Assembly: GCA_028565635.1 (NCBI GenBank)
Contig: JAOXYB010015787.1
Location: 1-19,385, forward strand
Direction: 5' to 3'
Source of the DNA: Phoronis ovalis
Lineage: Eukaryota; Phoronida; Phoronidae
DNA: 19,385 nucleotides
The notes under the pieces are model-generated. The model searched no databases. It was not told the origin of the DNA and saw only the letters and a list, made by a program, of their open reading frames with translations. Positions 1 to 10,889 of the stretch are shown piece after piece. Positions within the stretch are counted from its first letter, which is position 1. Each line of letters starts with the position of its first letter. Both the position numbers and the translations under genes were made by a program.

Positions 1-486
1 CAAACAGATTCGGGTGCTAAGATCCAACTAAGGCAAAAAAAACCTTAGCCGCTTATTTTTACATTTTAGGTACGACTGGGGAATAGCTCGTACACGTGTA
101 ACACGTGGACAAAATGTTGTGACTTGTGCCATTGTGGTTACTACAACATGCCAGGTGATCAGCAAAATTGGCAAACTTCTTAAGCAATTTTATGTTACCT
201 GAAAAGTATACCCTTCTTTGGAAAATCAGGACAGGCTTGAATCAGCGCCTTAACATTGGCAATTCGTTCTGACTGCGACATCCCTTTTTAGCACGTTACC
301 CAATCTTGATCGCTTTGCTATTATCTACACACAACCCGTACCCGGAAGTACGAATATGTTTGGTCTGTTATGTTTTGCCAATTTTTTTTTGAAGCATATT
401 ACTATAAAAATACTTTATCAAAAGTTTCATTACATTCAAATGTTTTGAACAGTGCATTTAAAGTGCAAGCCTATGGCATATCATGA
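1..486. other. Intergenic stretch, nothing identified
   Basis: No long open frame, RNA gene or repeat copy was recognised on either strand. The sequence is mixed in composition up to the foldback palindrome. Confidence 0.5.
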
Positions 487-583
487 GGGTACGCACTTAA
501 AAATCCGCTCGCTGAAAAATTAACCGTCAACCAAAAGTTTTGGTTGTTAATTTTTCAGCGAGCGGATTTTTAAGTGCGTACCC
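487..583. repeat. 97-bp near-perfect foldback palindrome
   Basis: The left arm (487-536) and right arm (538-583) are reverse complements over 46 bp. They are separated by a single G, with a 4-nt extra segment in the left arm. The outer ends read GGGTACGCAC and GTGCGTACCC. The right arm runs straight into repeat copy A, and the left arm resembles the head of repeat copy B, so it looks like a folded-back repeat terminus. No coding sense is seen. Confidence 0.93.
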
Positions 584-813
584 TTGGGGGCAAAAGCAAA
601 GTAAAAAAACGGTTGCCAAAAAATCAACAGCCAAATAAAACAAAAAAAACGTGGACGTTAACAAAGTTAGGAAACAAAGCAAAAAAATGGTCGCCAAAAG
701 ACAATGCTTGCACTTAACAGACCAAGGCAATGCTCGCCGCTCGGACTTAACAAGACCCTAATGCTCACCGCTCGGACTTAACAGACCCTAATGGTCGCTG
801 TTCGCGATACCCC
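584..813 (+). repeat. Interspersed repeat, copy A
   Basis: This A-rich unit contains GGTTGCCAAAAAATCAAC and TGGTCGCCAAAAGACAATG, then a 30-31 bp internal tandem (AATGCTCGCCGCTCGGACTT and its variants with ACAGACCCT), and ends CGCGATACCCC. Copies B (853-1099) and C (18774-18947) share the order of these blocks on the same strand. It carries no plausible protein and I do not recognise the family. Confidence 0.8.
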
Positions 814-852
814 GCTATCATGCACGTATGTTACATGAGAGGGGTATCTTCC

Positions 853-1099
853 AAGGTACAATGCTCGCACTTAAAAATCAGCAATGCACACTGCTCGCAC
901 TAACAAGAAAAATAACAACCAAAAAAAAAAACAGTTGCCAAAAAATAAACAATCGCCAAAATCTCGACAAAACAAAATTATGAAACAAAGCAACAAAAAT
1001 GGTCGCCAAAAGACATTAATACTCGCAATTAACAGATCAAGGCAATGCTCGCTGCTCGCACTTAATAAACCCCAATGCTCGTTGCTCACAATACCCCCT
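853..1099 (+). repeat. Interspersed repeat, copy B
   Basis: It opens with GGTACAATGCTCGCACTTAA, as copy C does. It then has CAGTTGCCAAAAAATAAAC, a TGGTCGCCAAAAGACATT block, GGCAATGCTCGCTGCTCGCA and a terminal ATACCCCC. Short open frames on both strands here are products of the A-rich repeat and are not called as genes. Confidence 0.8.
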
Positions 1100-2097
1100 C
1101 TTACATAGGAGTCCGTGTTCAAAGTCTTTGCTGGTCCAATATGAAAATTATTTAATTCTAATTGTGCCTCTACAGTACAATAATCGATATTAAAGATTTT
1201 AATCTGAATTTTCTAATTTAAAGCCTGTATTAGATGGTATAGAATCTACCCAGACCATGTATACACCCTGATACTAATATATCAAGATATATTAGTCTCT
1301 AATATAACCAGGATTTTGTTTTAAAGATTACAATGCCCAATTTTATCCATGAATCTTGTTTAAGCATTTAATATCTACTATATTTTATACATTTTAATAT
1401 AGCAGTAAAATTTGAGATAAGCGAAACAAACACGAACAGCTTATTTATCAAATCAAAGAACATTTCCTTTTATTATTCTTTAACTTTCATACTAGTAATG
1501 AAACACATCACATTTACATAAAAGTATGAGATATCCCAGCATATATTTTTCCCGTAAAATTGAATTTTCACAAATTGTATAATGTGCCTGCTTAAATATG
1601 ACATAAACAAAATGTTGCAATCAACATCAGAGAGCAATTGAATTGTGCTGTATGTTACCATATCACAATAAAAATACTTACATATAGTATTACTTATTCA
1701 TTTTGTATAGTGACAAAAACAAGAACAATACACAGCATAAACAAGACTGCAAGAAAAGTCACTGTGACATCCTAGAAGGTTCGTATTCATCTATCAAACA
1801 GATCAGGAAGTTTTTAGTTTGCACACAGCAGTGGAAAGCAGAACAACAACTATCTAAAAACCATCATTATATGTACATCTCCAATCAACAGCTTTGTGGA
1901 ATTGCCTTTTTGTGTAAATATGTCATACATAGTAGATACTACTCTGTTTTAAATCATATAATTATATGATGTATAAAGTCTGATATCAACACTTCTATGC
2001 TCCACTTAGTCGTTGTGATTCCATTGTTTATCATGACATAGTGTTCTTGTTTATGCTCCTACAATTTTAGTTGTAACGGATGAAATGACTTTCCACA
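1100..2097. other. AT-rich intergenic stretch, no gene seen
   Basis: A short open frame at 1703-1969 on the plus strand lacks any recognisable domain and has no coding-like composition. A perfect 10-bp inverted repeat (CTAATATATC, AA, GATATATTAG) lies at 1274-1295. An AATAAA on the plus strand at 2165-2170 could end an unseen plus-strand transcript, but nothing else supports one. Confidence 0.5.
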
Positions 2098-2103
2098 TTT
2101 ATT
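2098..2103 (-). terminator. Candidate poly(A) signal of PIGT
   Basis: AATAAA on the minus strand, about 210 bp past the PIGT stop codon, is the first canonical hexamer downstream. It would give a short 3' UTR. AATAAA is common in DNA this AT-rich, so this is a positional inference. Confidence 0.45.
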
Positions 2104-2315
2104 AGTTTCCTTAACATTCTTGTAGATATATTTACTTTTGTACCTTATGAACTATTTCGTTCGAAATAAACATTATACATTTCTGTCATAGCTTTAAATA
2201 CAAAGAATGACACGCCAGAGGTCGCCATCAATGATGAAAGGGCACTGGAAACATTGTGAAAATTTATGTAATATAAGCTCATGCTGACTTGTAATACCTG
2301 TAAAAAAACCTGGAA

Positions 2316-5300
2316 TCACCTAGTTTTTTTACTGTCTTCTTCACTGGGTTCACTATCTTTACTAGAAACTACAGAGTCCTCACTTTCAGCAGCCTTTTTA
2401 CCTCTTAATTTATTAATAAACTGAGTTATTTTAGCTTTGAGTCCTGTTTTCTTAGTTGGATCAGCTGCAACAAATCGCCTCGTAGTAATGTTATGAATAG
2501 ATCCAAATGCAATGGCAACCACAGTACATGCTAAACATATCACATTATACGGCATACTAAAGTCGGGAGTTGGCAAACTCACAAGTAGAGTTTCAGTGTG
2601 AAGACGAACAAAGAACTCAGTAGAATCATCTTCAAAACTGAAAAGATATAAATCATAAATCTCTTTAAACAATAAGAAACTAAAGCAAGTACCTGAAAAT
2701 CCAATTTAATTGCAATTACACAAGTATTAAGTCTATCTAGTAGAAAGGACGTCTCGCATCAGAGACTGTTTCAAATTTATATGCAGTATGGAATTCTGCA
2801 ATCTGGCACACTGACCATTGAGAAATCTTGATAAGACTCTGCCACTTTACTAAATACATGTCAAAATTGTGAATCGTTTCAGGAAATCTTAGATTAATGT
2901 AAAGTTTTGTAGAGTTTAACTATAGCATTTTATTCAGAAACTGCTGGACAGGTGAATATAAATATTAAATACAATTCTCCCAATTTTCTCTACGATTCCT
3001 GCATAACAGTTGCAATTACCATGCCACTGACTGTGTGGATGCATAATTATAGGTACTTCTTTGAGAATTTCCTTGCCATGACCTACCTAGCACTAATTCT
3101 TGAGCTCCGTTGTGGAGTAGATGTGTAATGATACCCATCACTAATTACTGCTGATATGACAGCCGAGTTAATATAGAACCCATGATTAGCATCCGGTGGG
3201 TATTCAGTCCATTTTAAGAATGCTCGTTCAAACTGAAGGCTTATTCTTGTCATAGAGTTAGCTGGCAGGTCTATAACTATTTCTAGGTGGTATTGGCGTA
3301 CTCTATCTTTTCCAGGGATATAATGGAATTTTGCTGGATAAATTGAAGAAATCATATTTTTTACAATGCATTAATAAATGTTATTTATAGTTTTTCTTGT
3401 AAATTTCAGAAAAGCAAAACTCTAAATGTTTCGAATCAGATCAAAACAGAAGCATTGACCTCATGAATGAACTAATATGCAAAGTTTTTCAATACACAAT
3501 TTACATCAAGTATTAGCTCGGAAATGTAACAAAGAGAAATGTGGGCTCTTGTGTTTGTGAAAACTTGTGCATTTTCACCAAAAATTATGGTCAAATTGAA
3601 TCAATTATGAGTAAAATCTTAAGCTTACATTCAAAGGTGTTAAAAAACATGGCAGGCATTGATAAAAGAGCCGTAATATTGATGGTATTGAAAGCATTGA
3701 TTGTACATTTTGTAGATATTAACTGAATTTATTTTAAGTTTTTGTATACAAAAAACAGCAACTTTTTATAGTGGAGACTTTGCGTTACTTACTTGGCTTC
3801 AAAGCAGTACCATTATTTTCAATCTTCAATGTGTGGAGATATGTTCTGATAAACCATGGTATTGTCTCCATATAGATTACAGTAATTGTCTTTGTAGGGT
3901 GAGTGTTGTATAACTGACTCTCAATTCCACCTTTCTCCTGACCAAATCCTGCCAAATATTTTAATATTTCTACTTAAGCTCAGTTAATCTTTTTATGCAA
4001 TCATCAGATTATATACTGCACCAAACTGAGACTGAAAAAGGAATTCAAGTACTACAAATTATAAATACAGAATGTTAAAACCCAAGGACTATAAATCGAA
4101 GTTTTGCCCAAATCCAGCTTAAAGCTATCAGCACATTTATTTACAATCTGTCACAAAGCCCCAATGAAATTCCTTGTTCTAATTAATGTGGGTGTGTATT
4201 GTTGGCATGGTCTCTGATTAGGCACCTTCAACTAGTACTAATTTTGGTTGGTTGAAAAGCTTCTCAGATCACACTACTGCAGTGTACTGATTACTTTAAG
4301 TACAACTTTCTGAGTGACTGCTCACAGCAGAATAAAAACATGTCCGGTGACATTGCCAATACTAAAGACAGAATATTTTTGTTTTGCTTACTTTTAAGGT
4401 CTCCCTAATAGCCTCTAATTATTTAAAATTGTCTAAATAACATGTCATTCTAGTTTGTGCATTTGGTGGACACATTTTATTTTTTGGCTAGATTGTTAAA
4501 CAACAATGACATTTATAATGCACTTTTGTTTTGAGTAAGCATTCATTAAATTTTTATGGAATTAAAAACAATATAAAAGGGTCTATCATTAGCGTGAATT
4601 AGAAGATGCTAAGCTCTCGTCCTGCACTTATTATTTAATAAATCTGTATAAAGACTTTGGTTGGTGCTTGGGCATACAAACCGGTGACATATCTATGAGC
4701 ATACAGGTGCGGAGGGTTGATTCTGTGGTAAATGATGTCTCTGGTATAAGTAGCAGCTACATTGAGGCTAGTGCTGTCATAAACAGCATAGGTTTTTTTA
4801 CTGCTTCCACGACGTGCAGTTACTACCACGCTTGGGTCTGGAGTAAGCTTAAAGCTAGCCGTCTGTAAAGAATCAATATTGAAGTATCATAATTACTGAA
4901 TAGCCCTTTACATTGATTGACACAAATATGTTTATTTTTACTTGTTTGTTCAAATTTTACAATATTTTTTTAGATACAATTCAGATTTCCATAAGACTGT
5001 TAGTGCGACAAAATGTGATTTTTTTTCCCATTCATGCTCTGTTATCCATGTGGCTGAATACTTTAGAGCAGCTGATAGGTTAGCATTATGAATTACTCAT
5101 AGTAACTTTTTAAAAAATTATCTGACACAATCAAAAATTTATTGACATTTCGTTTTCTAAAAATAAAATTAGTATTAAAGATACTTAAAATATTTTTTTA
5201 CTCATGTCAGGTAATTTGCATGTATTTTTACAAACCCTGACAATATTTCTACTGGTTATTAATATTGTTTTTGTCTGCCTTAATTTAGAAGCCTATTAGA

Positions 5301-8300
5301 ACATACCTTATTACTTGTTACATCTACGAAAATCTTGCTTGTCATTGCCAAAGGGCACGTATTACTAAGAGACTTCCCAAACAATGATTTCAGGGACCAA
5401 TCTATAATAAACAAGGATGGTAAAGTAATTAAAGAAGGAAAATTGCGAAAAAAAAAATTTCCGAGGAAACGTTTACTTAAAACGGTCTCTAATAATCGCC
5501 CCCTTCTGGAAACAAAAAATAAATCAATAATCTAGTAATATCTCTTTATAATCAATAATAGCCCTGTTTAACAACATCAAGATCCTTCAAATTAATGCGA
5601 GATAATACGATTTCACATTTTAATGCATTGTTATGGGTAGTTGATAAGCTCTTTCTGGATGATGTGTTGCGTTGAGTTTTAAAGGAAATGTATATTACTA
5701 CTGGTAATCTGTCCCACTTTTTCTTTCATAAGTTTCATTAAGTTTTTCAGCTTGTAAGTAAAATGAACTTCTGAATCACGATGAAAAAGAGGATGATAAG
5801 TATATTGACTTTTAAAGAAGTAACATCGTAATCATAATCATAATCATAATCTTCGGCTTTTTTATTGAGTTTACAATTGCATCACAACACATTTAATTAT
5901 ATTTTTTTTGAAATTAAGTAAATTAAATTAACTTACTGTTCGATTAAGGAACAAGTTTGCTTTAATCTATTAAATACAAAATGTTTGCATTATAACTTTA
6001 AGTAACTTTACCTTGTTTACTGTTCTTCTTAATAACTGGTGGATCAAACACCGCAGAAAGAGTCTGACTTAGTTCGGTGGCAGTAGATGTGCACGAGTCG
6101 TCCTAAAAATAGAAAAATAAGTTATTAAACGTGTTTGCTGAATTCATTTTTTATTAAAATTTTGCATTTATGAATGTGTAAACTGGTTTTGGATATCCTA
6201 AATATTCTTAGGAAACATTTTGATGGTATATTTGCCCTTATCTGATTTGAACAAGAAAGAGGCACGTATATGTTTCAGATTAAATAATATTTGATTTAGT
6301 TACCAGCACTTTTGAGTGAAACCTAATATGAGGATGACAAACCAAATGTGATTGAAATGCCTATATGTTTTTGAGTCTGTTATTAGATTTCGTATGGATA
6401 TATTTACGTACAAAACAGCAGATTCACAAGAATTATTTCTTCAGTCACAAGAGCTCAAATGCAGTCCTTATACAAGAAAATAGTAGATATTAGTAGCCAG
6501 AAATTCATGTGTAATATGGACCAATCTTACCTTACACACTGGTCTTACATTGACTGTCAGGGAATGGTATGTTGTGTCATATAACTTTCCTGACCTGAAC
6601 AAAGAAGACAGACCAGCCTGTAAATTAAAAAAAAATCACGTTGTCGTCTATTGATGTATAAAATAAAATGCAATGTGGTTGTATGCTGACATTTTTTGTT
6701 GCCTTTTTAAAGACTAAAAACAAATAAGATATGAGGTCAGGAACAATAAATTATAACTCACATGAAACAACAAAAACCTAAATCCAAACTTACAAAAATA
6801 CTTGTAAATAAAAAGACTGTGACTCATTGTAAAAGTTAATAAAATAATAACATTCCAGTTGTTTTCAATGGACTGTACTTGTTTGACAGTATGATCCTAA
6901 AATCGTTAACACTTTTACATTCGGATCCTTAAAGATAAAATAAATTTATTAAAATATGCTGCATGTTTGATGTGAAAGAATAGTGTGTAGAAAATAAGTT
7001 TGAATCACATATCAATGATGATTATTTGGTTTATTCAGTACCTTAGAATTACAGGGTAGCAATTTCTTCCATGGTGTTAGATTCTCTGTGCAAACAAGTT
7101 CTCTTGGTAAAGCAGCATACCGCAGTAGTGACGAATTTCTCAGGTAAAATTCGCTGGCAACACCATGTGGGCGAAATGAATATTGTGGACTAACACTTGA
7201 TTGGCTATCCATGAAGTTCAAGGAGGCACAAAATAACCCTGAGAGTGCATTGACTAGTTCTGACCACGTCTGGTCCACACTGTTCAAAGAATAATATTCC
7301 AGTTACCTTTCAAGACAGGAAGTAACTTTTTTCTTACATGGTTAGATGGACACTGTTACTGTTTTATAGAAAATGTGTCAAACAAGTTCAAAATTACATG
7401 CAGTAAATTCCCTCTATACAACTGTAATTTATATTTGAGTATTGATCAAATGTGTTGGTACTACATGACATAGTCAAGCTAATCCCAAAAAAAATCACAA
7501 AAATACATGCATACACGTATATTCACTAAAGGGAGTATGTGTATTTTAGTTATAAGGAGGGCATGATGTACAGATGCAGATATGGATACATACTCGGTTG
7601 TCTTGTCTTGGAACCACACCCATAATTCAGCCCCAGGAGGACTATCAATTACCGGATAACCCCATTTTTCATGGCGCCACAATCCTTGTGTTAAGCTCAG
7701 GTGTAATTCTTGAACTGAATATTTTGCTAAAACCTCGCCTAAAGCTTTGGGAAATAACCTATAATGCTGATCTGAAATTAAAAGAGCATAATTTATTTAG
7801 TCTAAATTGCAAGTGACAGACTTTGTCTTAAGATCTTCTTTGGCTTTAGCTGAATGTCATCATTTTCAGAAAATTATGAATCTAGTTTGGAGCATATGTA
7901 TAGCTCCAGGAGAGTTACTTTCACTATAACAAGATATATGGGTATGCTGCAATATGGTTTTCCGCATTCTAAGCCTTCAAAATTCAGAAAATGAAAGCTC
8001 CAAAAGTTCTAGCAATTTTGCTCAACTCTGAATATTAAGCTTTGAATTTCATTTTTATCACATGTTTTTATCCACACTACTGCGATTTCTGCCTGTCTGA
8101 TTAATTGGTTTTACGCATGACACCAATTTCATTAAAATGACGACGGCTGACGAGTGGTCCAAACAGTTTTTGTTTTTTTTATTATATAAATTTAATTACA
8201 CAGTAGCAGAGTCACAGGAGCGCAGGTGGGCCAAGACCTGATCCTTGAAAGTGGAGAGATCCGTGACGGTCCTCAACCGAGGGGGAAGGGAGTTCCAGTC

Positions 8301-10212
8301 ACGGGTAGTGATGGGGAGGAATGATTTTAGGCAGAGTTGAGTTCTATGGTGAGATTGGGGGATGAGGTTTGAGAGCGAACCTCTGGTCCGCCGTTTAGTG
8401 TCTCCCACTGTGGGGGTATATGTGGTCGGCACATCACATTGGTTGTGCAAAAGTTTGTGGAAGAACACCATCCTATTAAACGTGCGCCTGGTCTTAAGAC
8501 TGTCCCATCCCAGCTCGACCAGCATGGCACTGACACTGGCGTGAGTGTCGGCATTCGGGTTGTGCTTAATGCCCATCACAAAGCGGGCCGCCTTCTTCTG
8601 AACCCGCTCGAGTTTGTTAGAGCACGATACGTGTGGGGGATCCCATACAACACCACCTTGCACGAGAATGGGACGTACCATGGTGTTGTATAGTTTCTCC
8701 TTGAGGGGGCGAGGGCTTTTGGTGAGATTTGTTTCCAAAAAGGAAAGAACACCAGTGGCCTTGCAGCTGACAGAGTGGACTTGGGTACACCATGAGAGAC
8801 TACTGTTTAGTGCGACTCCCAGGTAGGGGTGACTTTGGACATTTTCAAGTCTTTGTGAACTGAAAACTGTGGAGAGAACGAAAAATAGATTTGACCACTC
8901 GCGCATGCGTAAACACCTTCCCTTGGGTGGTTAAAGACATTCCGAAAAGGGGTATGCTTTCTGAAATTTCTTTTTCAAAAGCTGTTCAGGTTCTGTTCAG
9001 CATCCCCATACCAGTGCCCGGTCTGAACATCAGGAGTGATTACATTATTAAATCTGACCCAAATTTTTTCACAGTTAGAAAATGTTTTAACCCTAGAAAC
9101 ACTTGAAGTCTGGGACACTGTCGGCTGGCAAGATATGATATATATACTATCCACATGACCTCCTGAGTAATCTATTATGTTCAAAATTACAACAGCCAAA
9201 TATGTCATATTGTATCCTCTTTACTCAGGGAAACGTATGTGTGATGCATTTAGATACTGAAGGTTATATTTTAAAACTGCTCATTAAGTTTTGGTCTTTT
9301 GTGTCTTGAACCTGTCATTATTTATACTATTTAGTACTGTATAGGTTCAGCATAGCTGCAATAACTTCCAGCCTTAACTGTATCCTAGACCTAATTCTTC
9401 TTCTTCCAATAAATGTACCAACATCAATGGCTTCAGCACATGTAAGAGGTGAAAGACATGCTCGTCAAGTGTGGCGCACTAGAGCACGGGGCTCTGGCTT
9501 GTCAAGGTAGGGGTGTGGCTCCCTATACTGCAGATCTATGCAGTAGAGTACCGTTTACCATACTATTTTGCTAGGACGTTTCGGAAGGCTTCTGGTGTGT
9601 CAAGTGTTGTTACATTGTCTGGTAGTGTGTTCCAATCTCTGGCTGTGCGGTGGAAGAAGGAATTTTTGTGGTAATCAATTGTTAAATGTGGGATCTCATA
9701 TGAATGGTTATTTTCAAAACGGGATGGAATTGAGCGATCCTTTGATTTAAGAGGCATATCAATAGCTACAAAATGATTGTGGAACTGGAGTTAGGAAAAT
9801 TACTACAGGCTACAGCTAGGTTTATAAAGCATAGTCTAACTATAGCGAGTATAGGACATCATAGTATCGCTGTATCAATAATTTTATCGTACAGGTGACT
9901 TTTTATTAATTTTCGAAAGACGATGGTTTTTGAATAGGATTATAGGATTTTGAATTATATGTCAGATGTTAATTAGGCCTATAATTAGGACTAGTTTAAG
10001 CAGTGCTCAGTTTAATACTCACATGAATTTTCATCATTAAATGACACGTTCCAAGATGTAGTGAACTGAAAATGAGAGTATACGTGGCCAGATGAAAATG
10101 GTTTTATCAGTAGCTCTTCATGATATTCGTCCTCGATGGCAAATACTAAGGTGAAAACGGCAAAAATTGTGAAAATTTGAACAAAATTTCCCGGTTCCAT
10201 GGACGCTGCCAT
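2316..10212 (-). CDS. PIGT: GPI transamidase subunit PIG-T, complete, 10 exons
   Basis: PIG-T scaffolds the ER GPI transamidase (with PIG-K, GPAA1, PIG-S, PIG-U), which cuts C-terminal signals and attaches GPI anchors. I joined these minus-strand exons: 10212-10023, 7771-7594, 7279-7042, 6617-6531, 6102-6012, 5401-5307, 4862-4682, 3948-3793, 3333-3087, 2637-2316. All introns are GT-AG, phases match, and the total is 594 residues (human 578). Visible features are: a hydrophobic signal peptide (about residues 10-25, likely cleaved after Ala25); the [10 protein letters not shown] block; [15 protein letters not shown], whose Cys186 aligns with human Cys182, known to form the disulfide with [19 protein letters not shown] and [14 protein letters not shown]; and [14 protein letters not shown] leading into one TM helix (about 519-537). 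A Ser/Glu/Lys-rich cytosolic tail ends KKTR. Sequons include Asn55 and Asn189. The start ATG is the first after the promoter and precedes the signal peptide. The exon 7 donor (GTTTGT) is the weakest junction, but the joined protein matches the family across it. Confidence 0.96.
5828..5851 (+). repeat. (TAATCA)n microsatellite
   Basis: About four uninterrupted 6-bp TAATCA units lie within PIGT intron 6-5 territory (between exons at 6012 and 5401). It is a simple repeat likely to vary in length. Confidence 0.85.
8196..8880 (-). mobile_element. 5'-truncated non-LTR retrotransposon (LINE), reverse-transcriptase ORF C-terminus
   Basis: This minus-strand open frame of about 230 residues reads like the end of a Jockey/CR1-type LINE ORF2, after the catalytic RT motifs. 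Visible are the [12 protein letters not shown] block, a [15 protein letters not shown] block, [27 protein letters not shown], and a terminal [11 protein letters not shown] motif followed by [10 protein letters not shown]. The stop is followed by a short A/T-rich 3' end that finishes in an A-rich run near 8165-8185. It lacks the endonuclease and the RT active site, so it is a dead fragment. It sits in PIGT intron 1 in the gene's orientation and is clearly more GC-rich than the flanks. The frame is intact over this length, suggesting a fairly recent insertion. Clade assignment is tentative. Confidence 0.9.
9471..9533 (+). repeat. Possible tRNA-like/SINE fragment
   Basis: GTGGCGCACTAGAGCAC followed by GCTCTGGCTTGTCAAGG resembles the A-box and anticodon-arm layout of tRNA-derived SINEs, with a weak, mutated B-box-like GGGTGTGGCTCCC. 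There is no clean B box, so the call is weak. Confidence 0.25.
9563..9787 (-). mobile_element. Second LINE ORF2 C-terminal remnant
   Basis: A minus-strand frame of about 74 residues includes [13 protein letters not shown] and then the LINE-typical ending [18 protein letters not shown] with a final EAFRNVLAK and stop. A stop codon just upstream (about 9790) shows decay. It differs in sequence from the 8196-8880 fragment, so it is a different family or an older copy. It lies in PIGT intron 1, same orientation. Confidence 0.8.
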
Positions 10213-10216
10213 CTTT
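10205..10216 (-). promoter_or_regulatory. YY1/TISU-like element on the PIGT start codon
   Basis: On the minus strand the start codon sits in AAAGATGGCAGC. It agrees with the TISU consensus SAASATGGCGGC at 10 of 12 positions and contains the YY1 core AAGATGGC. TISU elements are known to combine YY1-driven transcription with translation from very short 5' UTRs. The role here is inferred from motif and position only. Confidence 0.45.
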
Positions 10217-10596
10217 GAAGGAGCGAATGACGTCTTCGATTTTGATTGGTTAATTTTACATCGTTACAGGTGCGTGTTAGTAAATTATTAATTACTTGGT
10301 ATTACTATTTAAAACGTGGTGACTTCTAAGCTAGGTCAACTTTAGAAACTGTCTGTGAGTATTATATTTGGTCCCGAATTAAGTTTTCATGATTTGCATT
10401 GTAATATTTGACAAAGTATTATTGGGTCAGTTTGACAGCTGATTGCTGTTGTTTGCAAACAGGCGGAAAGCGTGCACGACGCATTTTGAGAAATTTTGTT
10501 TTGATGTTCTTTTTAGATGGTCCAACCGTCAAAGAATTAATGTATTCGAAGTTACTGTGTTAAGAGATGAGCAAGGGTGGGTATATTCTGCCGACT
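10213..10596. promoter_or_regulatory. Shared divergent promoter region of PIGT and JARID2, with probable JARID2 5' UTR exon
   Basis: The PIGT start codon and the JARID2 coding start are 677 bp apart on opposite strands, so both promoters must lie here. Seen directly: a CRE-like TGACGTC at 10228-10234, an inverted CCAAT box (AACCAATC on the minus strand, 10251-10244), and no clear TATA box. Toward JARID2 there are two good splice donors, GTGAGT at 10355 and GTAAGA at 10597, either of which could end a non-coding first exon joined to the acceptor at 10827. The frame leading to 10596 is open from 10443 but contains no ATG, which supports a 5' UTR role. The transcription start sites cannot be placed from sequence. 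Confidence 0.65.
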
Positions 10597-10827
10597 GTAA
10601 GAAAAAGCCTACTCAACAGCCCTTGTGTGACTGCTGATGTGGGCGCCAGGTGTGGACAAGTACGTGACTGGCAATCTTGATCGGAATTAATGTGACGTTC
10701 TATTTTTACAAAATATCTTTGTTTAACCTGCAGATAAACTTAATATTTGTAGAAATCTCTTGCAATGTAAAAATAATAATGTATCTATTAAGCCATATTG
10801 TGTATGACTCGTCTACTTTGTTTGCAG

Positions 10828-10889
10828 GCTTCCAATGTGAATTTGTATCGTATGTCAATAGAGATGCTGATGTGAAGAATAATAAAGTT
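10828..10889 (+). promoter_or_regulatory. JARID2 5' leader with two tiny upstream ORFs
   Basis: After the acceptor TTTGCAG ending at 10827, the exon contains a start-stop uORF (ATG TGA, 10835-10840) and a seven-codon uORF (10852-10875) with two further internal ATGs, all out of frame with ATG 10890. The JARID2 frame itself is open through this leader, so an upstream in-frame start in an unseen exon is not fully excluded. Confidence 0.5.

Noticed and set aside
871-1122. Leu/Phe-rich open frame with membrane-like stretches
   Set aside because: It is read from the A-rich interspersed repeat, where the opposite strand gives Phe/Leu runs. The same kind of frame is not preserved in copy C.
1274-1295. 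10-bp perfect inverted repeat as a possible regulatory site
   Set aside because: It is made only of A/T-rich steps in AT-rich DNA, where chance palindromes of this size are common.
1703-1969. 88-codon plus-strand open frame followed by AATAAA at 2165
   Set aside because: No recognisable motif, AT-rich low-complexity composition and no splice or promoter support. A small gene cannot be excluded but is not supported.
5335-5535. Plus-strand open frame rich in Lys
   Set aside because: It overlaps PIGT exon 6 (5401-5307), which encodes a clear PIG-T segment on the minus strand, and has no domain of its own.
8362-8826. Several plus-strand open frames
   Set aside because: They are antisense shadows of the LINE reverse-transcriptase fragment.
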